Source: Knoxdaviesia capensis
Taxonomy: Eukaryota; Ascomycota; Sordariomycetes; Microascales; Gondwanamycetaceae
Length of the DNA stretch: 64,000 bases
NCBI GenBank assembly: GCA_001510575.1
Contig: LNGK01000005.1
Coordinates: 1,406,466-1,470,465 of the forward strand
Direction of reading: 5' to 3'
Both the position numbers and the translations under genes were made by a program. Under the pieces are notes generated by a model. That model was given only the letters and a program-made list of their open reading frames with translations. It had not been told where the DNA came from and did no database searches. Below are positions 24,413 through 37,748 of the stretch, one piece after another; position 1 is the first letter of the stretch, and every line of letters starts with the position of its first letter.

Positions 24413-27130
24413 TTATCTCTTCCGCTTCTCGGCAGTTGCCAGCTCCGCAGGATCCAACCAGTACTTCTGATCCCGCAAATGCTCAAAGTATTCGACATCT
24501 TGGCTGTCCTCGCCACTCACATACGGCCGTGCCAGGAGCGACTGTAGCACCTCCGCACACCCCGCTTCGTTGGCCAGCCCCGGAAACACCTGGTCCGACA
24601 GCCCGAACGACAGCCCCACCACCGACCCCGCCAGCCGCGCCGGCATCTTCGTTTCCACCACCCCGAACCGCTCCGTGTCGGCAATTCCCGCCGTATCTTC
24701 CGGGAAGCAGACGATGATCCCCAAGAATGCTCCGTCAGGTAACCGGTGGCTGCCTTCTGTCATGCTCTCAACCGCAATTCGCCGCATCAGCCGCCCCGGC
24801 TTGTAATTAGCCCGGTTCTTCACTTGGATGGCAATGTAGCTCATGTACTGCTCGCTTGATCCATGATTGACCATCGCCGGAATGATCAAATCGATTCCCG
24901 GGAAGTTTCCCGGAGCGAGCAGCGCTGCGCATCGATAAAAGGCTGCCGTCAGCAGCGTCTCGCTAACGGAAGTGCCTCCCTGTAAGCGGACAATGTGATT
25001 GAAAAATATCTTTCCATGCTTGAGCATGGCCCGCAAGCGTCCAGTTTCCTGTATGCCCCTCAGTGCGTCTTCTCCCAACCAGCATCTAACGAATTTGCTC
25101 ACGTTCGCTGCGTGCGGCAGTGTCCCGGGCTCCACGTGATCGATGGTGATGAGCAACACTATGGCCGCCGCCACCTCGCCCGCATTTCCAGCGTTCAGAG
25201 TTCGATACTCTGTCCAACTCAGGAACTGGGCCAGGTGTAAGCGCCATTTGTGTCGCAGGTGCATTGAGGCAACAGTCGCAAGAACCGGCTCGGACGGTTG
25301 GAATGTCTTCATAGAGACCCGTGATCGAGAGATGGAGGCGATGTATCTCATCCAACTACTCACAAGTCTCTCAGACAAGAGTGGGTCGGCCGTATAGAAA
25401 TCCAGCCGGAAGGACATTAGTGCCGAACTCGCCGTCTGGGCATGGCCCTCAGCGTATGCAGCCGGGCCACTCGGATCCGTCCGGGCAAGTGCAAGATTGA
25501 TGATCTCCGCCGGCGACCTGCCGGCCTTCAGCAACGCTCCCCAGAGCGGGCGTCCAAATTGGACTAGGAAACGCCCAACCTCGGCTTCATCGTCAAAGTT
25601 GGAAATGGTTCGGCTATGCACAAATGCGTCGAACGTATCGATCGCGTAAATTGGCTCGAAGAGATCTCCGTGACTCGCATCCGTGCTTGTTTTGGAATAC
25701 TTCTGCAGAGTATCCAGAATTCTAGGCGGAGCAAAGTCGGACACCTGCGAAAGCGTGTCCAGTAGCAGGCCAAAAATATTCTTGTCTGGGCCGTGCTCGG
25801 CGACAAGTGCATCTCTCAGGGCTCTGAACGGCAGTGTGGCCGGCGAATCGTGACGAGCAATATCAACACCTCCAGCCGCCGAATGAGGTTGAAGGAGCAT
25901 ATTTCTGGCTTCGTCGAAGCATATGAGAACCAGGGGCGGGCTTTCAAGTTGTGGCTTTCCCGGGTTGTCGAGATGAGACTCCAGTCGCTCTAGCCAGGTT
26001 GGAGCATGGTGGTCAATCCACTTCTGAAACAAAGTGATAATGGCTGCTTGTCCTAGGCCAGCGCTATCGCTCGGGTATGTCGAAGGAACTAGATCTGACA
26101 GATACGTAGCTATATCGCCGCGGATCGTGGCATATCCAGGTCGTGTCTGCAAGTTGAAGAGGCCGGCCGGAGTGATTCCATGATGCTGAGTCCGGCAGGC
26201 AAGGCTGTGCTGGAAGCAGATCAGTAGCCGCCACAGCTGCACCATCACTGCCGGCGAATTCGCGGCAACGATTCGTCGCTGGATAAAATCACACATCTCC
26301 GATCGGCTCGGAAATCCTTGTCTCTCGCTCGGCGCCAGACATGCATAGGCGACCAGCATCCCGTGACTGACTGCCAGCTGGCGAACAACAAAGCTTTTTC
26401 CGATCCCGGAAGGGCCCAGGATGGTAGTGTAGGGGGATAAATATGCCCGGCCAGAATGGGCATACTCAAATCGGTACTCCAGCAGCTTGTTGTGCACAAA
26501 AGTGCTGGGAAGCTTTCCCTTCTGGGCATGGCGGCCCGGGACCTCGGAGGCAGTGAAGGCGGCATCCAAAGCGAATTCTTCTTGGGGCCAAGATAACTTG
26601 GAACTCTGGAGATGGCTATGAATTGTATCAACCAAGACGCAGTAATAAGCGTACGTGTCTCTCTCATTGTGGGTGCGGGCATATGGGGCAAGACGGAGCC
26701 ATATCAGAACAGAATCGCTGCTGTTAGTGGTGTGCCTCTGGGGCCCATCATCTGCATGGGGAAACTGTCGGACAAGATCTCTGATGAATTGTATTGTCAA
26801 ATAGACGACTATATTTTGAAATGATGACAGCTTGTTGGCGAACTCAGGTAGAACAGAGGCAATCATTTGCTCGTCCCAGCCAGCGGCAGCTCCCAACTCC
26901 CGAATATCAGAGAAATGATTCCAGGAAGTCTGGAGACTCCAGTCCAGATCGGTATCGAAAGGAGTGTCTGTGTAGATATCGTCAGTTGTCAGTTATGAGC
27001 ATCAATCAGAAAGGCAAATAGTCAAGAGAGAGAGGACCCATTACTTACCACTCTGTACCTCGACAGGAGTCGGACCGTCCATGCTCACATCTTCAGGCGA
27101 ATCCCGCGCTGGCACCACTTCCACGTCCAT
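24413..27130 (-). CDS. CR-type (Crinkler/RHS-like) effector: P-loop NTPase plus PD-(D/E)XK domain
   Basis: Two exons, 27130-27049 and 26967-24413, join in frame to 878 aa. Seen: Walker A GPSGIGKS at residues 212-219, Walker B LVLICFDEA ending at 381, then FRALRDAL and FGRPLWGALL (about 498-507). The C-terminal part has GEVAAAIVLL (Glu624), GIDLIIPAM (Asp719) and YIAIQVKNR (Gln741, Lys743), which fits the E-D-QxK layout of a PD-(D/E)XK nuclease fold. Known: an NTPase followed by a REase-like domain is the core of Crinkler/RHS-type effectors, widespread in oomycetes, chytrids and some fungi and linked to transposon-derived or inter-organism conflict proteins. No signal peptide or classical Crinkler N-terminal header is visible; residues 1-51 are acidic. 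Codon use is less GC-biased than in neighbours. Family assignment is from motif order; whether it is secreted or acts in the cell is unknown. Confidence 0.68.
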
Positions 27131-28738
27131 CTTTCAAGCCGTTAAATGCCACTCGCTCGCCAGTTCAGGAACAAAGGAGCAAGGTGGGTTGGGAATGAAC
27201 AATTGATAGAGAGAGAAGAAGAATTGTGAGGCTAGAATGTGAGGAAGAAGAAGAGCAGATGTTAGGATAGAGCGTGAATAAAGAAGAGACAAAAGAACAT
27301 GAAGGGAAGGGGATGAAGGAATAGCAGGATGTATATATCATGCCCCAGGGTGCTAGGGAACAAGAAACAAGGAAGGAACGAAAGCAGGTTATGTGCACCT
27401 GCCTTCCTGCCTACACAGTCTTCAAGCACCTGCCTAACCCAGATATCTCTTATATAGCAGAGCAGTATACTCCATATCCGGAGCATGCTAGGCGTTCATG
27501 TGTAATAGTTCAAAGCATAGAGAAGAGAGTCCTAGATAAGCACCACCTGTAGCATAGAACAGAGTCTACAATAGGAGTGAATCATCCCCAAAGAATCAAA
27601 GGGCCTAAGGCAAAGCACTTACTCACCTAGAAAAAACAGTAGTTCTTAGGTGGACTGCCTCATCTATCCTCTACACACGGGCACCTACTCTAAGCTCCCT
27701 CCTGCAAGCAGCATCAAGCCGTGTTAGGGTTACATGGGTTTACATAGAGAGTTGTCCTGAACCATCACACATGAATCAAGTTCCTGATATTCACAGGTCA
27801 GCTCAAGTCCCGGAGAAAAACAGCCTACTCTTCCATCGACCCTCTGCTACTAGCCAATGATTAAGTCCACCTCCGTTCATCACCCCTATCCATAACCCCT
27901 ATTCACACCGATTCACAATTCACGATTCACACATGATTCAGGACAAATGCTCAAAAACGCGGTAACATCCGCGAAGAAAACTAAAGTATCTCTTTCGCTC
28001 TATAAGACTACCACCCTAAAGACCCCCTAGCAAAGAACTCCTAGATGAAAACAACAATCAAAAACCAAGTCCACTCCCTAAAGGCTTATTCCCTATCCTC
28101 CCTCTCTAAAAAGAAAGGGGCAGGGCAAAGCATGAAACAGCACTTTAAAGACAAACCAAAATCAGGTAAAAGCAGAAGACAAAAAATCCAGTAAAAGCAC
28201 AAGACAAGCAAAATCAAGTGAAAGAAGAAGAAAAATGAATCATATCAAGAAAGAGCTTTAAAAGAAATTTCCATTTATCCCAAGCACTCCCAAAAGATCC
28301 CTAAGAGATACAAAAAATAAAATAAAAGGGGGTAAAGTTTGAAAAAAAAAAAAAACACCTGCATATAGAAAAAAAAACCATAGAAAGCACTCCAGAAAAA
28401 AGGATCCCAGAAACCAATCCAAATGGGCGCTTTTGTATTCCCATTGCCCAACAAACAAAAAAAAACCCCCGGAAAGCCAAGAATAAAACACAGAAGCAAA
28501 AAAGGACATGAAACCCCCCCTGCTAAAGTACACACAGATAACTCCGGATCATTTAAAAATAAAAAAAACTTTCTTGAATTCCGTTCTCTGAAAAAAAGCT
28601 CTTCCGTAATAGAAGAGGGAAGAAACAACTGTAGGCTGCTAACTAGAACAAGAAAAAAAGAAAGGGGGGAGGAAAAGGGGGGGGGATGGAAAGGAGGAAA
28701 TAAAGAGCTCGCTGATGCTGGCTCACTCGCAAGCTAGC
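27131..28738. other. A-rich spacer between the CR-type gene and SNT2
   Basis: AT-rich, especially A-rich sequence from about 28100 to 28700, including the SNT2 3' region. The first few hundred bases read as the promoter of the minus-strand CR-type gene. A TTAGGG-like GTTAGGGTTA is at 27723-27732. No gene is supported. Confidence 0.5.
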
Positions 28739-31700
28739 TTAGCTGAGCAGGTTCCGCAGCGACGGGCTGACGCTGGCATTAGCACTCGGCGACCGCGTCA
28801 CATGGGGCGCATGGCCGAGGTGGGCGGCAAGCGGGGGCTGCGGGGGTTGCGGGGGCGGCTGGGCGATTCCGTTGGGCGAGTGCTGCGAGTAATGCATGTC
28901 CCGGCCCAGGTTCGGCCCCTGCGGCGGCGGCGGGCTGCTATGCGCACCGTACTGCGGCGGCGGCGGGCCGTGCGACATGTGCAGCGGCGGGAGCGCATCC
29001 GGGCGCCGCGAAAGCGGGCCGGGTCCGCCCATGCCGTTCGACATCTGCGGCTGGCCACCTCCGAGCGGGCTGTGATGGGGCTGCGGTGGTCCGTGGGACA
29101 TGTGCGAGCCGCCATACGAGTTGTGCGACTGGTGGCCAGCATGCTGCTGCTGGTGGTGCGGCGGCGGCGGGGGGGGAGGTCCGCCACCATAGGGGTGGCC
29201 CATGCCATAGCCCGACGACGGGGGAGGCAGAGACGGGTGGTGAGTCCGGCGGGGCGAAAGAAGGCCGTTCATCATCGACGGGGGCAGGTGGCCACTCTGG
29301 TGAGACGGCGGCTGCACATCACGGCCAGGGATAGGCGGAGGTCGCAGCGACGCGAGCGTCATTAGCGGTCCGCCCTCTTGGTACCGGCGCGGAGGGGGCT
29401 GGGAATACCCGTCATTGGTGTTCATGTGTCGGCCGGAAGGGGTACGCATTGCCTCACGGTAATCGCCCCAGCTGGTCTCGTAGTGGGAGTGCTGCGGCTG
29501 GGAATGCTGCGGCTGCGAGTGCTGAGGCTGGGAGTGTTGCTGCGGCTGCGAGTGCTGCGAATGCTGAGAGTAGTACGGCCGCTCCATCGGCGGGGGAGGA
29601 GGCGCGGGCGGGGAGATGGGCCCAAGACGATGATGGCTGGGCGGAGGAAGGGAAGACGGCGCCGACTGAGCCGGAGAGCCCCAGAACGACCGAGGCGGCT
29701 CTTGCTGTCTGGGAGGCGGAATCGCCGGCGGGCTGCGGAGGCTCGGCGGGCCCTGCGACATGGCCGTAGGGGGAGGAAGCGTGACCGGAGGCGGCGGCGG
29801 GCCGTGAGATCCAGGATGGGGTGCCATGGTGTGCACCGAGGGCGGGCTACGCGACAGGCCGTGCGCTTGAACCTGAGGCGCCGGGTAAGGCGCCAGAGGA
29901 GGAGGACCAGGCTGTTGCTGGTGTTGGACATGGTGAGGGGGGCCCTGCGGGTGCTGCTGCGGGTGTTGCTGCGGCTGCGATTGCTGGTGGTGAGCATGAG
30001 GCATGGGGGGAGGAACCGGCCGCATCGGGGCCGGCTCCGGGACCGACAAGATAGCTTGCACAGCAGTGGGAGGCAGCACAGGCTGCTGAGGGGGTTGCGG
30101 CTGCTGCTGCTGCTGCTGCTGCTGCTGAAGGTGCGGAACAAGTTGTTGGATGTGCACCTGCGGAGGGGGGAGATGGGCAGGCGACTGGGCCGAAACCAGC
30201 TGCGGCTGGAGCTGAATAGGAACAGCGGACACCGACGAGGGAGTCAAAGTCGCATCGGGAGCCGGAGTGGTCTGAGCTTCGGCAGCAACGCAAGGCGCCG
30301 GCTTGCGGCCAATCTTGTAGCACTTGTGGCACCGGAACCGGCGTTGATCGGCAAACTTCTGCGCTTCCGATCCGTAAGGGGGCGAGCTGTAATGGCCGTT
30401 CATGAGCTCGCGCTCCAGTGTCTCGCCCAAGGGGTACCAGCGCGGCGACACATCGACACCGCATGAAATGCAGGCCTTTTCGCCCTCGGCCGGGCGCACT
30501 CCCGAGGGCTCTCCACCGTTAGCCGAAGAGACAGCAGAAATGGCTCCCGAAGGAGTGAGAGTCGTGGTCAATCCAGACCCAGTTGTGGAAGTCCGACGGA
30601 GGACTCCGCCCGGAGTGGCGCCCATGGCCCGCGTCGCAGAAGCAATAAGGCTCGCCTTCTTGACGGTGCCTGTAGCCGGCACCTCGGCCTGTTTATTTGC
30701 GCGCACGTAGAGTTGAAGCGCAGTCAGCTCAGTGTTGGCATCAATCTCCGACATGGCATGAACCTGGGCCTTGGGAGGAGCGTGCTCGGGGCACCACACA
30801 ACCGCAGACATCGTGCCGGTATCGGAGTTGAGGGTCACCACGTTAGAAACGTCGCGCCGCGTGGCCTTGACGGGTGAGATGTCAAATCCAAGCATAAAGC
30901 CGCTCTGGCGCGCACACTCAACGTGAACAGGGGTACGGCACTGTTGGCATCCCACACAAGCACCAACCGCAGACTCGCAAACAGTGCAAACTTCCTGGAA
31001 TCTGGTGCGGGGAACCAGAGGGACGCCCTCGGCGGCAACGAGGGCCGGAGGGTTGCTGAACTTGACCTCGGGTGTCCAGACAGCACAGGTGACATGGACC
31101 CAGTTGTTGTCGGCGGTGCGCTTCAGCGGCTCGCGCGGATCGATGGGACGGTTTGCGTCCTCCTGCTTCTTGCGGTAGAATTCGACAGATCTTATGGCCA
31201 GCAGTCGGTCGCACCGTTCACGCTCCGACTGTTTCTTCTTACCGGACAGCTTGGGAGGGATATCAATGAACGAGTGCTCGGTGTGAACGACAGGGCAAAG
31301 TACACAGCGATAATCGATCGAAGCCTGCGGGTTGCGCTCGTTCGAGCAGGTGTCGCAGACCCATTTGTTGGGCTTTCCTGCCTTGACCTTTCCAGTGCGT
31401 GTATCGACAAATCCGTAGCACTGTTTATGAACCGACATGCGGCAGTCGCGGCATGTGAGATACTGGTCGCCCTGGGGCTCCAGTTGGTTGCAAATGTCAC
31501 ATGGGAGGAGCTTCTGGGGAAGAATCAATGGGCCCCGCACGGAGGCCTGCTCGTTGGAGGCCGCGGCGGCGGAGATTGCGGCGGTGGTGGCGGCGGCAGC
31601 GGCAGCCTCGGCTTCATCAGCTGCTGCTTGAGCAGCGGCAGCCGCTTCGGCCTCAGCCGCGGACGCAGCAGCAGCGGACTCCTTCTCGGCAAGTTTCTCG

Positions 31701-34700
31701 GCAGCAGCTTTCTCGGCAGCAGCAATCTTTTCGGCAGCGGCGGCAGCCTTCTCGGCGGCGCGTTCGGCAGCTCTCTCCTTCTTGCGGCTGGACGCAGACT
31801 GGATCGGGGCCGGCGTGCCTTCTTTCGCGCTGCGCGGATCAGGAGAGCTCTTAAGCTTCTTCCGCGGGGGCTCGCCGGTTCCGGGGGTCTCGCCACCGCT
31901 AGCCTTGCCGTTGGCAGCAACCACACCAGGGCCACTCATGGGAGTGCTCGATCGCTCGGGAGAAGTGAAGTTGGATTGCTCCATCACCTCGCGCGCAGAA
32001 ATCAGCTCCTTGAGAAGCTCCTCATCCTGCTTCTTCTTCCACGCACGGCCTCCAGCCTGTGAGATCTTCTTGGCAACCTCCTCGATATCTTCCCACTGGA
32101 TGGCGTAGCGGCGCCAGAGCTCGGCGCAACGGCGGCACAAAGCCACAATGTACTGGCTGTTCTTATCTTTAGCAGCACTCTTGTTCGAGCCGCCATTTGC
32201 CTCGGCCATGGCCATCGAATTCGCATTAGGAGCTCGTCGCCACTGGCGAGACGTCTTGGTTGAGCAGAACTTGCACACAAACGCGCGCTTTTTCTGCGCA
32301 GCCTTGTCTGCATCGAAGGCAGAATCATCGACGTCGTCGGCGACATCATCCTGCATCTTCTCTTCGACCTTCTTGGCTTCCTTGAGCTCTTTCTTGCCCT
32401 TGCGGCCCGAATAGTTGCCCCAGATGGCCTTTCCGCGGCTGGTCTTCTTCCAAGTGTAGTACAGCCGCACGATGTCTTTGGGTGCAACGGTCTTCACATG
32501 ACGGCGAACGAGAACCAACTCCGAGCCATACTTTGAGACAGCTTCCTCAAACAGAGCAAGCTCTTCGAGGGTAAGGTCGGGCTGCTTGAAGGCCTCCCGC
32601 GGGGTATTGCGAACCTGCTCAAGAGCAGTGTCGGGATCGTACTTGTTCTCGAACAGGGAGTTGATCGCAACGTCCTGCAGATTGATGCAGTTCTCGGGAA
32701 GATCAAGCTCGGTGTGAAGGGCCTTGGCCTTCTCGAGGTATTCGTCCATGCCGGAGCTGGAGATTTCGCCATTCTGCGGCGGCTGCCACAGGAGGGTCGA
32801 AGTGCATCGCGGATCGTCGGCCGGGTAATCTTCACCGCGGACAGTGTATCCAGGGGGTTCGTCCTGGAGCCACTTCGGGCGTTGCTCTCTGCGCAACTTC
32901 TCGGCCTCAATGGCGGCTTGGGCCTCCTTGTTCAGTCGGGCCTCGCGGCGGCCACCCTTCCGAGGCTCGGGGGGCTTTTCGTAGACCACGGGTCGTCCAG
33001 GCCAGGGCAGGACTGTGGCCTGGTGGCGAGGGCCAATCCGCGTGCTGGTTCTCGGATAGATCCGGTCGTCGTAATCCAGGGCGTCCTCAACCTTACAGTG
33101 AACACCGAGGTACCGGAACGGCCAGAGGCTAGCTTGGTAAATCTGTTCCTCGGTGGCTTTCTGTCGGGAATCGTCAGCACCGGGAGCCGGAGTGGTATTT
33201 CCGGTACCAGAACCAGCACCGGTGCCAGTGCCGGCCAGAGGCTCGTCGTCCTCCAGCATGTCATCATCGTCGAGGTCATCGTGCTCGGCGATGTTGGGGG
33301 TGTTCCGCGCATGAAGCTTCTTCTCGTGGCGACGGCTGCAAGCAGCACACGACCAACCAAAGCCTCGAGAAGGTTTCTTCAAAACCGGAGGATACACACA
33401 ATTCATGTGATAGGTGAATTTGCAGTCGGAACAATCGACGGAGTCATTGCTAGAAGTGAGGCGGAGGATGAGTCAGCAGGGAATATCAGGGATAATAAGT
33501 GGGATTATGTCCCAAGTAGGAAAGCGGGAAAAAAAACAAAAAAAAAGGTGTCTCGGGTTGTTCCAGGTCCTGAAAGGCGCAAGTGGCCCTAGCGGGCGGA
33601 TACATGCGCGAAGGTACCCAGTGTGGACTGTGGGAAATGTGGGTCCAAGCTCTGGCAGCTGTAAATACCAGGCGTCGATGATTGGTGCAGTCGGCTGACG
33701 GTCTCTTGATGCAGGGCATTCTCCCAAAGGTGACAGGGCCAAAAGAAAAGAGACAGACCAGCAAAGGGGGCGGACCACTTGGGCGCGCGTATGTGAAAGC
33801 AGGAACGGGGAAAAAAGAAAGAAAACACTTGTTTGCATGCTTTTTCTCCCCCCAACGGCAAGCAACACTTGAAGCAGTGCAGCCACTGACAAGTCAGAGA
33901 TCAGAAGGGGAAACAACCGCCCGCCCACTCCCCCAGATAGCCCGTTCCTTCCTGATATGGCTCGCTCCCAAAAGGAAATCCCAGCACCACACCAGGGACG
34001 AGCCAAAGGCGAAAAAAGTGGGTCGCCGACATCAGCCAGAAAACTCTGGCGAGAAAGAAAGAAAGAAAAAAAGGAACCTGGGAATAGCGGAATGGGGGCT
34101 TTGCTGGAGGGAAGTGTGGCTTCTTTGCGGTTTTCGCCAAAAGGGCAAAAGACTGTAAAGAAACTGTAGGAGGCGGTGATGTGAAGGAAAAGACACCGAA
34201 GGGGGGGGAAATGATGCTGATATGACAGTGCCGTTTTTCAATGGGGAGTCTGGCACAGCCAAATGCACACTCAAGTTTGGAACCGGATTAACTACCCGTT
34301 TGCCTTTTTTTTCTGGGGGGAAACTTATGCAGTCCTGTTCCATCCAGCCTGTCCCCCTGTGGCTTCTTCCACTGTCTTAACCCATCAAATCTCAGAATAG
34401 AGCTTGCGCTATCATGTGAGATAAAGACAGCCATGAAAGAGCATCCCAGGGAACAGGAGGACAAAGGCGACAGTTCATCAAACCGAGATAGATGAATGGA
34501 GCGACGAAGAAAAAAATGATATAGCAAAAGGGGAGAGAAGAAAATTTCAATAGACTTACTTTGCACAATACCCACTGCACTTCTTGCACAGCTTCACTGC
34601 AGCGGTCAACTCACGGCTCCGGCCCTGTTCAACGAGAACATATCCCCATCGCTCATCAAGCACCTGCTTGACCTTCTGCGGAACATTGATGATCTGGGGA

Positions 34701-37700
34701 GTCGGGATCACGTCATAATGCTTCTGGATGTAGCGGTCGTAGAGTTTCTCAAACCAAAAGCAATCGGGGGTTTTCCGATATTCATCCATATTTTGGATTT
34801 CGGCTTTGTGGCGAATCTGGCACTTACCACGCACCGACGTCAAGGGCGAGATGTCGGAATGCATGGTAGCCAGAAGCTGTCGCGTATCCTGCACTCGTTT
34901 GCCAATATCCTTGGGCCGATAGTACCAGTTGACCCGCAGCGCATCAACCGGCTTAGATGAGTCGTTGCCAACGTGAAGAAATTCCATGATGCGGCCAATG
35001 TAGTAGGGCTCACCCGGCGGTTCGCACACCAAGTAGACGTGATCTAATAGGCGACATAGTCAGTATAAGTACCATCGATCATCTAAAGAGAGAAGAAGAA
35101 AAAAAAGAGAGAAAAAAAGGCAATGGATAAAATATTCGTTGAATGTCTCTCAGAGAAAGACAATCAACTCCAGCGATTCCGCACCATTCCGGTCGCGATT
35201 ACTTGGAGTTGCAGCTGTAAAATCAACGACAGTGGTGGTGATCGCAGGGCTGTTTCGGTTGGTGACCAGGGATATGAGAGCCTAGTTATTCGCCTAGGCT
35301 TGGGCTGGGGGGTGGGAATTGTGGATGAGACACAGGACAGTGCCAAATGAGAAAGCGGGATTTGGGGGGCAATAATTTTTCCTGGGCGGTTCAAGTCTTT
35401 CTGCACGACGTCGCCGCCCACACACGGACGCACATGCACAGAGAGAGAGAAAGAGACCCGTCCTCACTCCACTTTCAAAGCCAGCCCAGCCCATGCTTTT
35501 TCACCCAGAACCATAATCAAGTTACAGCTGTGGATGGTTTTGCCCCATCTGAGATCCTCACTGTGATGCTCTCATTGCACTTGCATTGGAGCACTCACAA
35601 ACTCACGCAATTGCTAGAACCATGGGGGAGGGAGAACGAAAAATAGGGCATCGCCACAAAGAGAAAGAAAGGGACAACCAGAAAGAAAGGAGGAAAAGAC
35701 AGAGAAGGAGAGAAAGAGGTGCTTACCGTTAGGCTCAAGTTCAGTGCCATCGTCAGCAATAAGTTTTCCATCTTTGGGCATGGACTTGCAATCATCAAAA
35801 GTGAGCATGTTCGAGTCAGGATATCCGCTGGCTCCAGCACTGGCCAGCGATGATAGTGCAACCACTGCATGGTTGTTGCTAGAGTTAGAGCTGTTCTCTT
35901 TGCTAGTGCCATTTGCAGATGATCTCTTGGGTCCAGATGATGATGATGATGATTGGCCTGCGGCCGGTTGAGAGTTCGCACCACCAGCGGTCTTTCGCTT
36001 TTTAGATGAGGTTGCTGTCACTGTCGTGGCAGGTTGTGACACTGAGAATTGTTGGGTGGGGGCGGCAGAAAGGTCCTTTGAGGGCACTGAGAAAGTGTCA
36101 GTCTTGAAATCCTCACCACCTGCGGGGGTTGATGACGATGACGATGCAGCAGCTGCTCCAGAGATTGATTTTCTAGATGATGGTGTTGATGCCTTTGCGG
36201 GTGGGCCGTCGGCGGCATTGATGGAATGGCGTTGTCGCTTTTGGTCGGGGTCCTTTTTGTCTTGTTGGAAAAAATCGTAATCCAGGTCATGATCTTTGTC
36301 CTCAGCATAATTAGGTCTAGCATTACCAGTTCGGTTTCTTGATCGAGTTCCGTATGGAGACGCCGTATCCAAAGAGCCATCCTTCAAAGTGGGCTCGGAA
36401 GCCCACGGTGGAGTTGGTTTGGACATGACGACGGCTGGAGGTCGTAAGGTCGCATTCAATTCACCAATGTTCAACTCCTTAGGACAATGTTAGGATTGTG
36501 TGTTCAAAAGAGTGCAAGGAATAGAAACGGATGAAATCAATGATATCAAACCAGTGAAATGTGATGATGAAGTCAAGCATGGGTGGGGAGGGGATACAAA
36601 CGGGAGAAGAAATGAAAAGAAGGGAAAGCGTGTTGGAGGAGAGGAAGAAGTTAAAGGGAGAGCGAGAAGACGATGCAGGAAAATAATTACAGGTCAAGGT
36701 TTTTAGGGAGCGGAGGGGAGAGAAAGAAGAATAATAAACGAACTGGGACAAGCAAAAAAATAATGGACACAAATTCTACGGTCCAAAAAGAAATGCCCAG
36801 TACGTATTTTGAGTCAAGCCAAAGGGGAACGCAAAAAAGGAAGAAGGGAAAAAGAGTATTATGCTATGTGATGTTATGTTTTGGAGAGGAAGGAGTCAAA
36901 AGAGTAAACAAAGTGTGATATACGGAAGGAAGAGGTAGAAGAGGTGATGTTGATATATTGATAGAAGGGAAAGTCGTCAAAACAAAGAGATGTTGACAAG
37001 AGGTCAAAGAGGAAAAGCGGAAAGAAGGAGAAAAGGATGGAAGAGGAAGTGTAGAAAAGAAGGAAGGGATTATGATAGAAGAGAAATCGAAGAAAATGGA
37101 AGCCATGTTGGCAGCAAGCAGGAATAGGTAGGAAGACAACACATAAAAGACATAAGTAGAGGCCATAAAGCTGCCTCAGTATTAATGGGGTGGATGTGGT
37201 GGTAGTTCAAGTTTCTGGGAGTCTAAAGGTGCAGACTGCAGACCAAAAAAAAAAAAAAAAGAGAAAGGAAAAAATATGGCAAGGGTGCACAGATGTACTT
37301 GCATACCAGAGTGAAGCTGTGAGACTACAAAACCACCAGGAGAGAAAGACGACCCAGGCGTGGAAAGGTGTGGAGGGGGGGGAGGGGGGTTAAACGGGAC
37401 GAAATCTGAGGTGTGGGTGTATCGTTTGGGTGCAGGTAATTTGATTGTGTGAGTGGATGGGGATTTTTAATTTTTTTTGGGGGGGAGGTGTGTAGCTTTA
37501 AGGTTAGATGTGGATGTCATGGGCCAAAGTTGGCCTGGCCACTTGGCTTGACTGAGTCTTCACTCACTCTGCCTGCTGTGGGCAGATTTTCCAGTTTCTC
37601 GCACAAGATCCTCCCGATGCCTTGAACGAGAAGAGACGAAGATGATAGGGGGAGTCGGAACAAGAAAGAGAATTCCTTATCACCACAGGAAGTTGATATA

Positions 37701-37748
37701 AAAGAGAAGGAAGCATCAGCAACTTACATTTTCGGTCTTTTGACTCAT
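28739..37748 (-). CDS. SNT2: SNT2-type chromatin reader: BAH, PHD, ELM2, SANT, GATA-like, PHD/ePHD
   Basis: Snt2 works with Ecm5 and the Rpd3 deacetylase in stress-responsive transcription in yeast, and in filamentous fungi affects growth and development. Exons: 37748-37728, 36477-35727, 35043-34560, 33449-28739; 1988 aa, frame closing. Domains: Ser-rich region; BAH from about residue 258 (DHVYLVCEPPGEPYYIGRIM); PHD1 split by intron 3 (CKKCSGYC...CSDC...H...CAAC); acidic run; ELM2 from about 554 (RIGPRHQATVLPWPG); SANT at 711-755; a GATA-like finger (CKFC 811, CRRC 857); a long Ala/Glu-Lys coil (about 973-1053); PHD2 at 1068-1123 with extended PHD to about 1290; a second GATA-like finger (CISCG...CHKC, 1412-1462); then a 500-residue Pro/Gln/His-rich tail with a polyQ run. 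Introns are long (1250, 683, 1110 nt). The far 5' exon (MSQKTEN) is inferred from donor, acceptor and phase; the alternative start is 36426. Confidence 0.9.
30100..30127. repeat. CAG/CTG repeat coding polyglutamine in SNT2
   Basis: About nine CTG units on the plus strand, read as CAG (Gln) in the minus-strand SNT2 frame. Confidence 0.9.

Noticed and set aside
29378..30466. 362-codon plus-strand frame opposite SNT2
   Set aside because: Antisense shadow of the Pro/Gln-rich SNT2 tail; Arg/Leu-rich with no recognisable domain.
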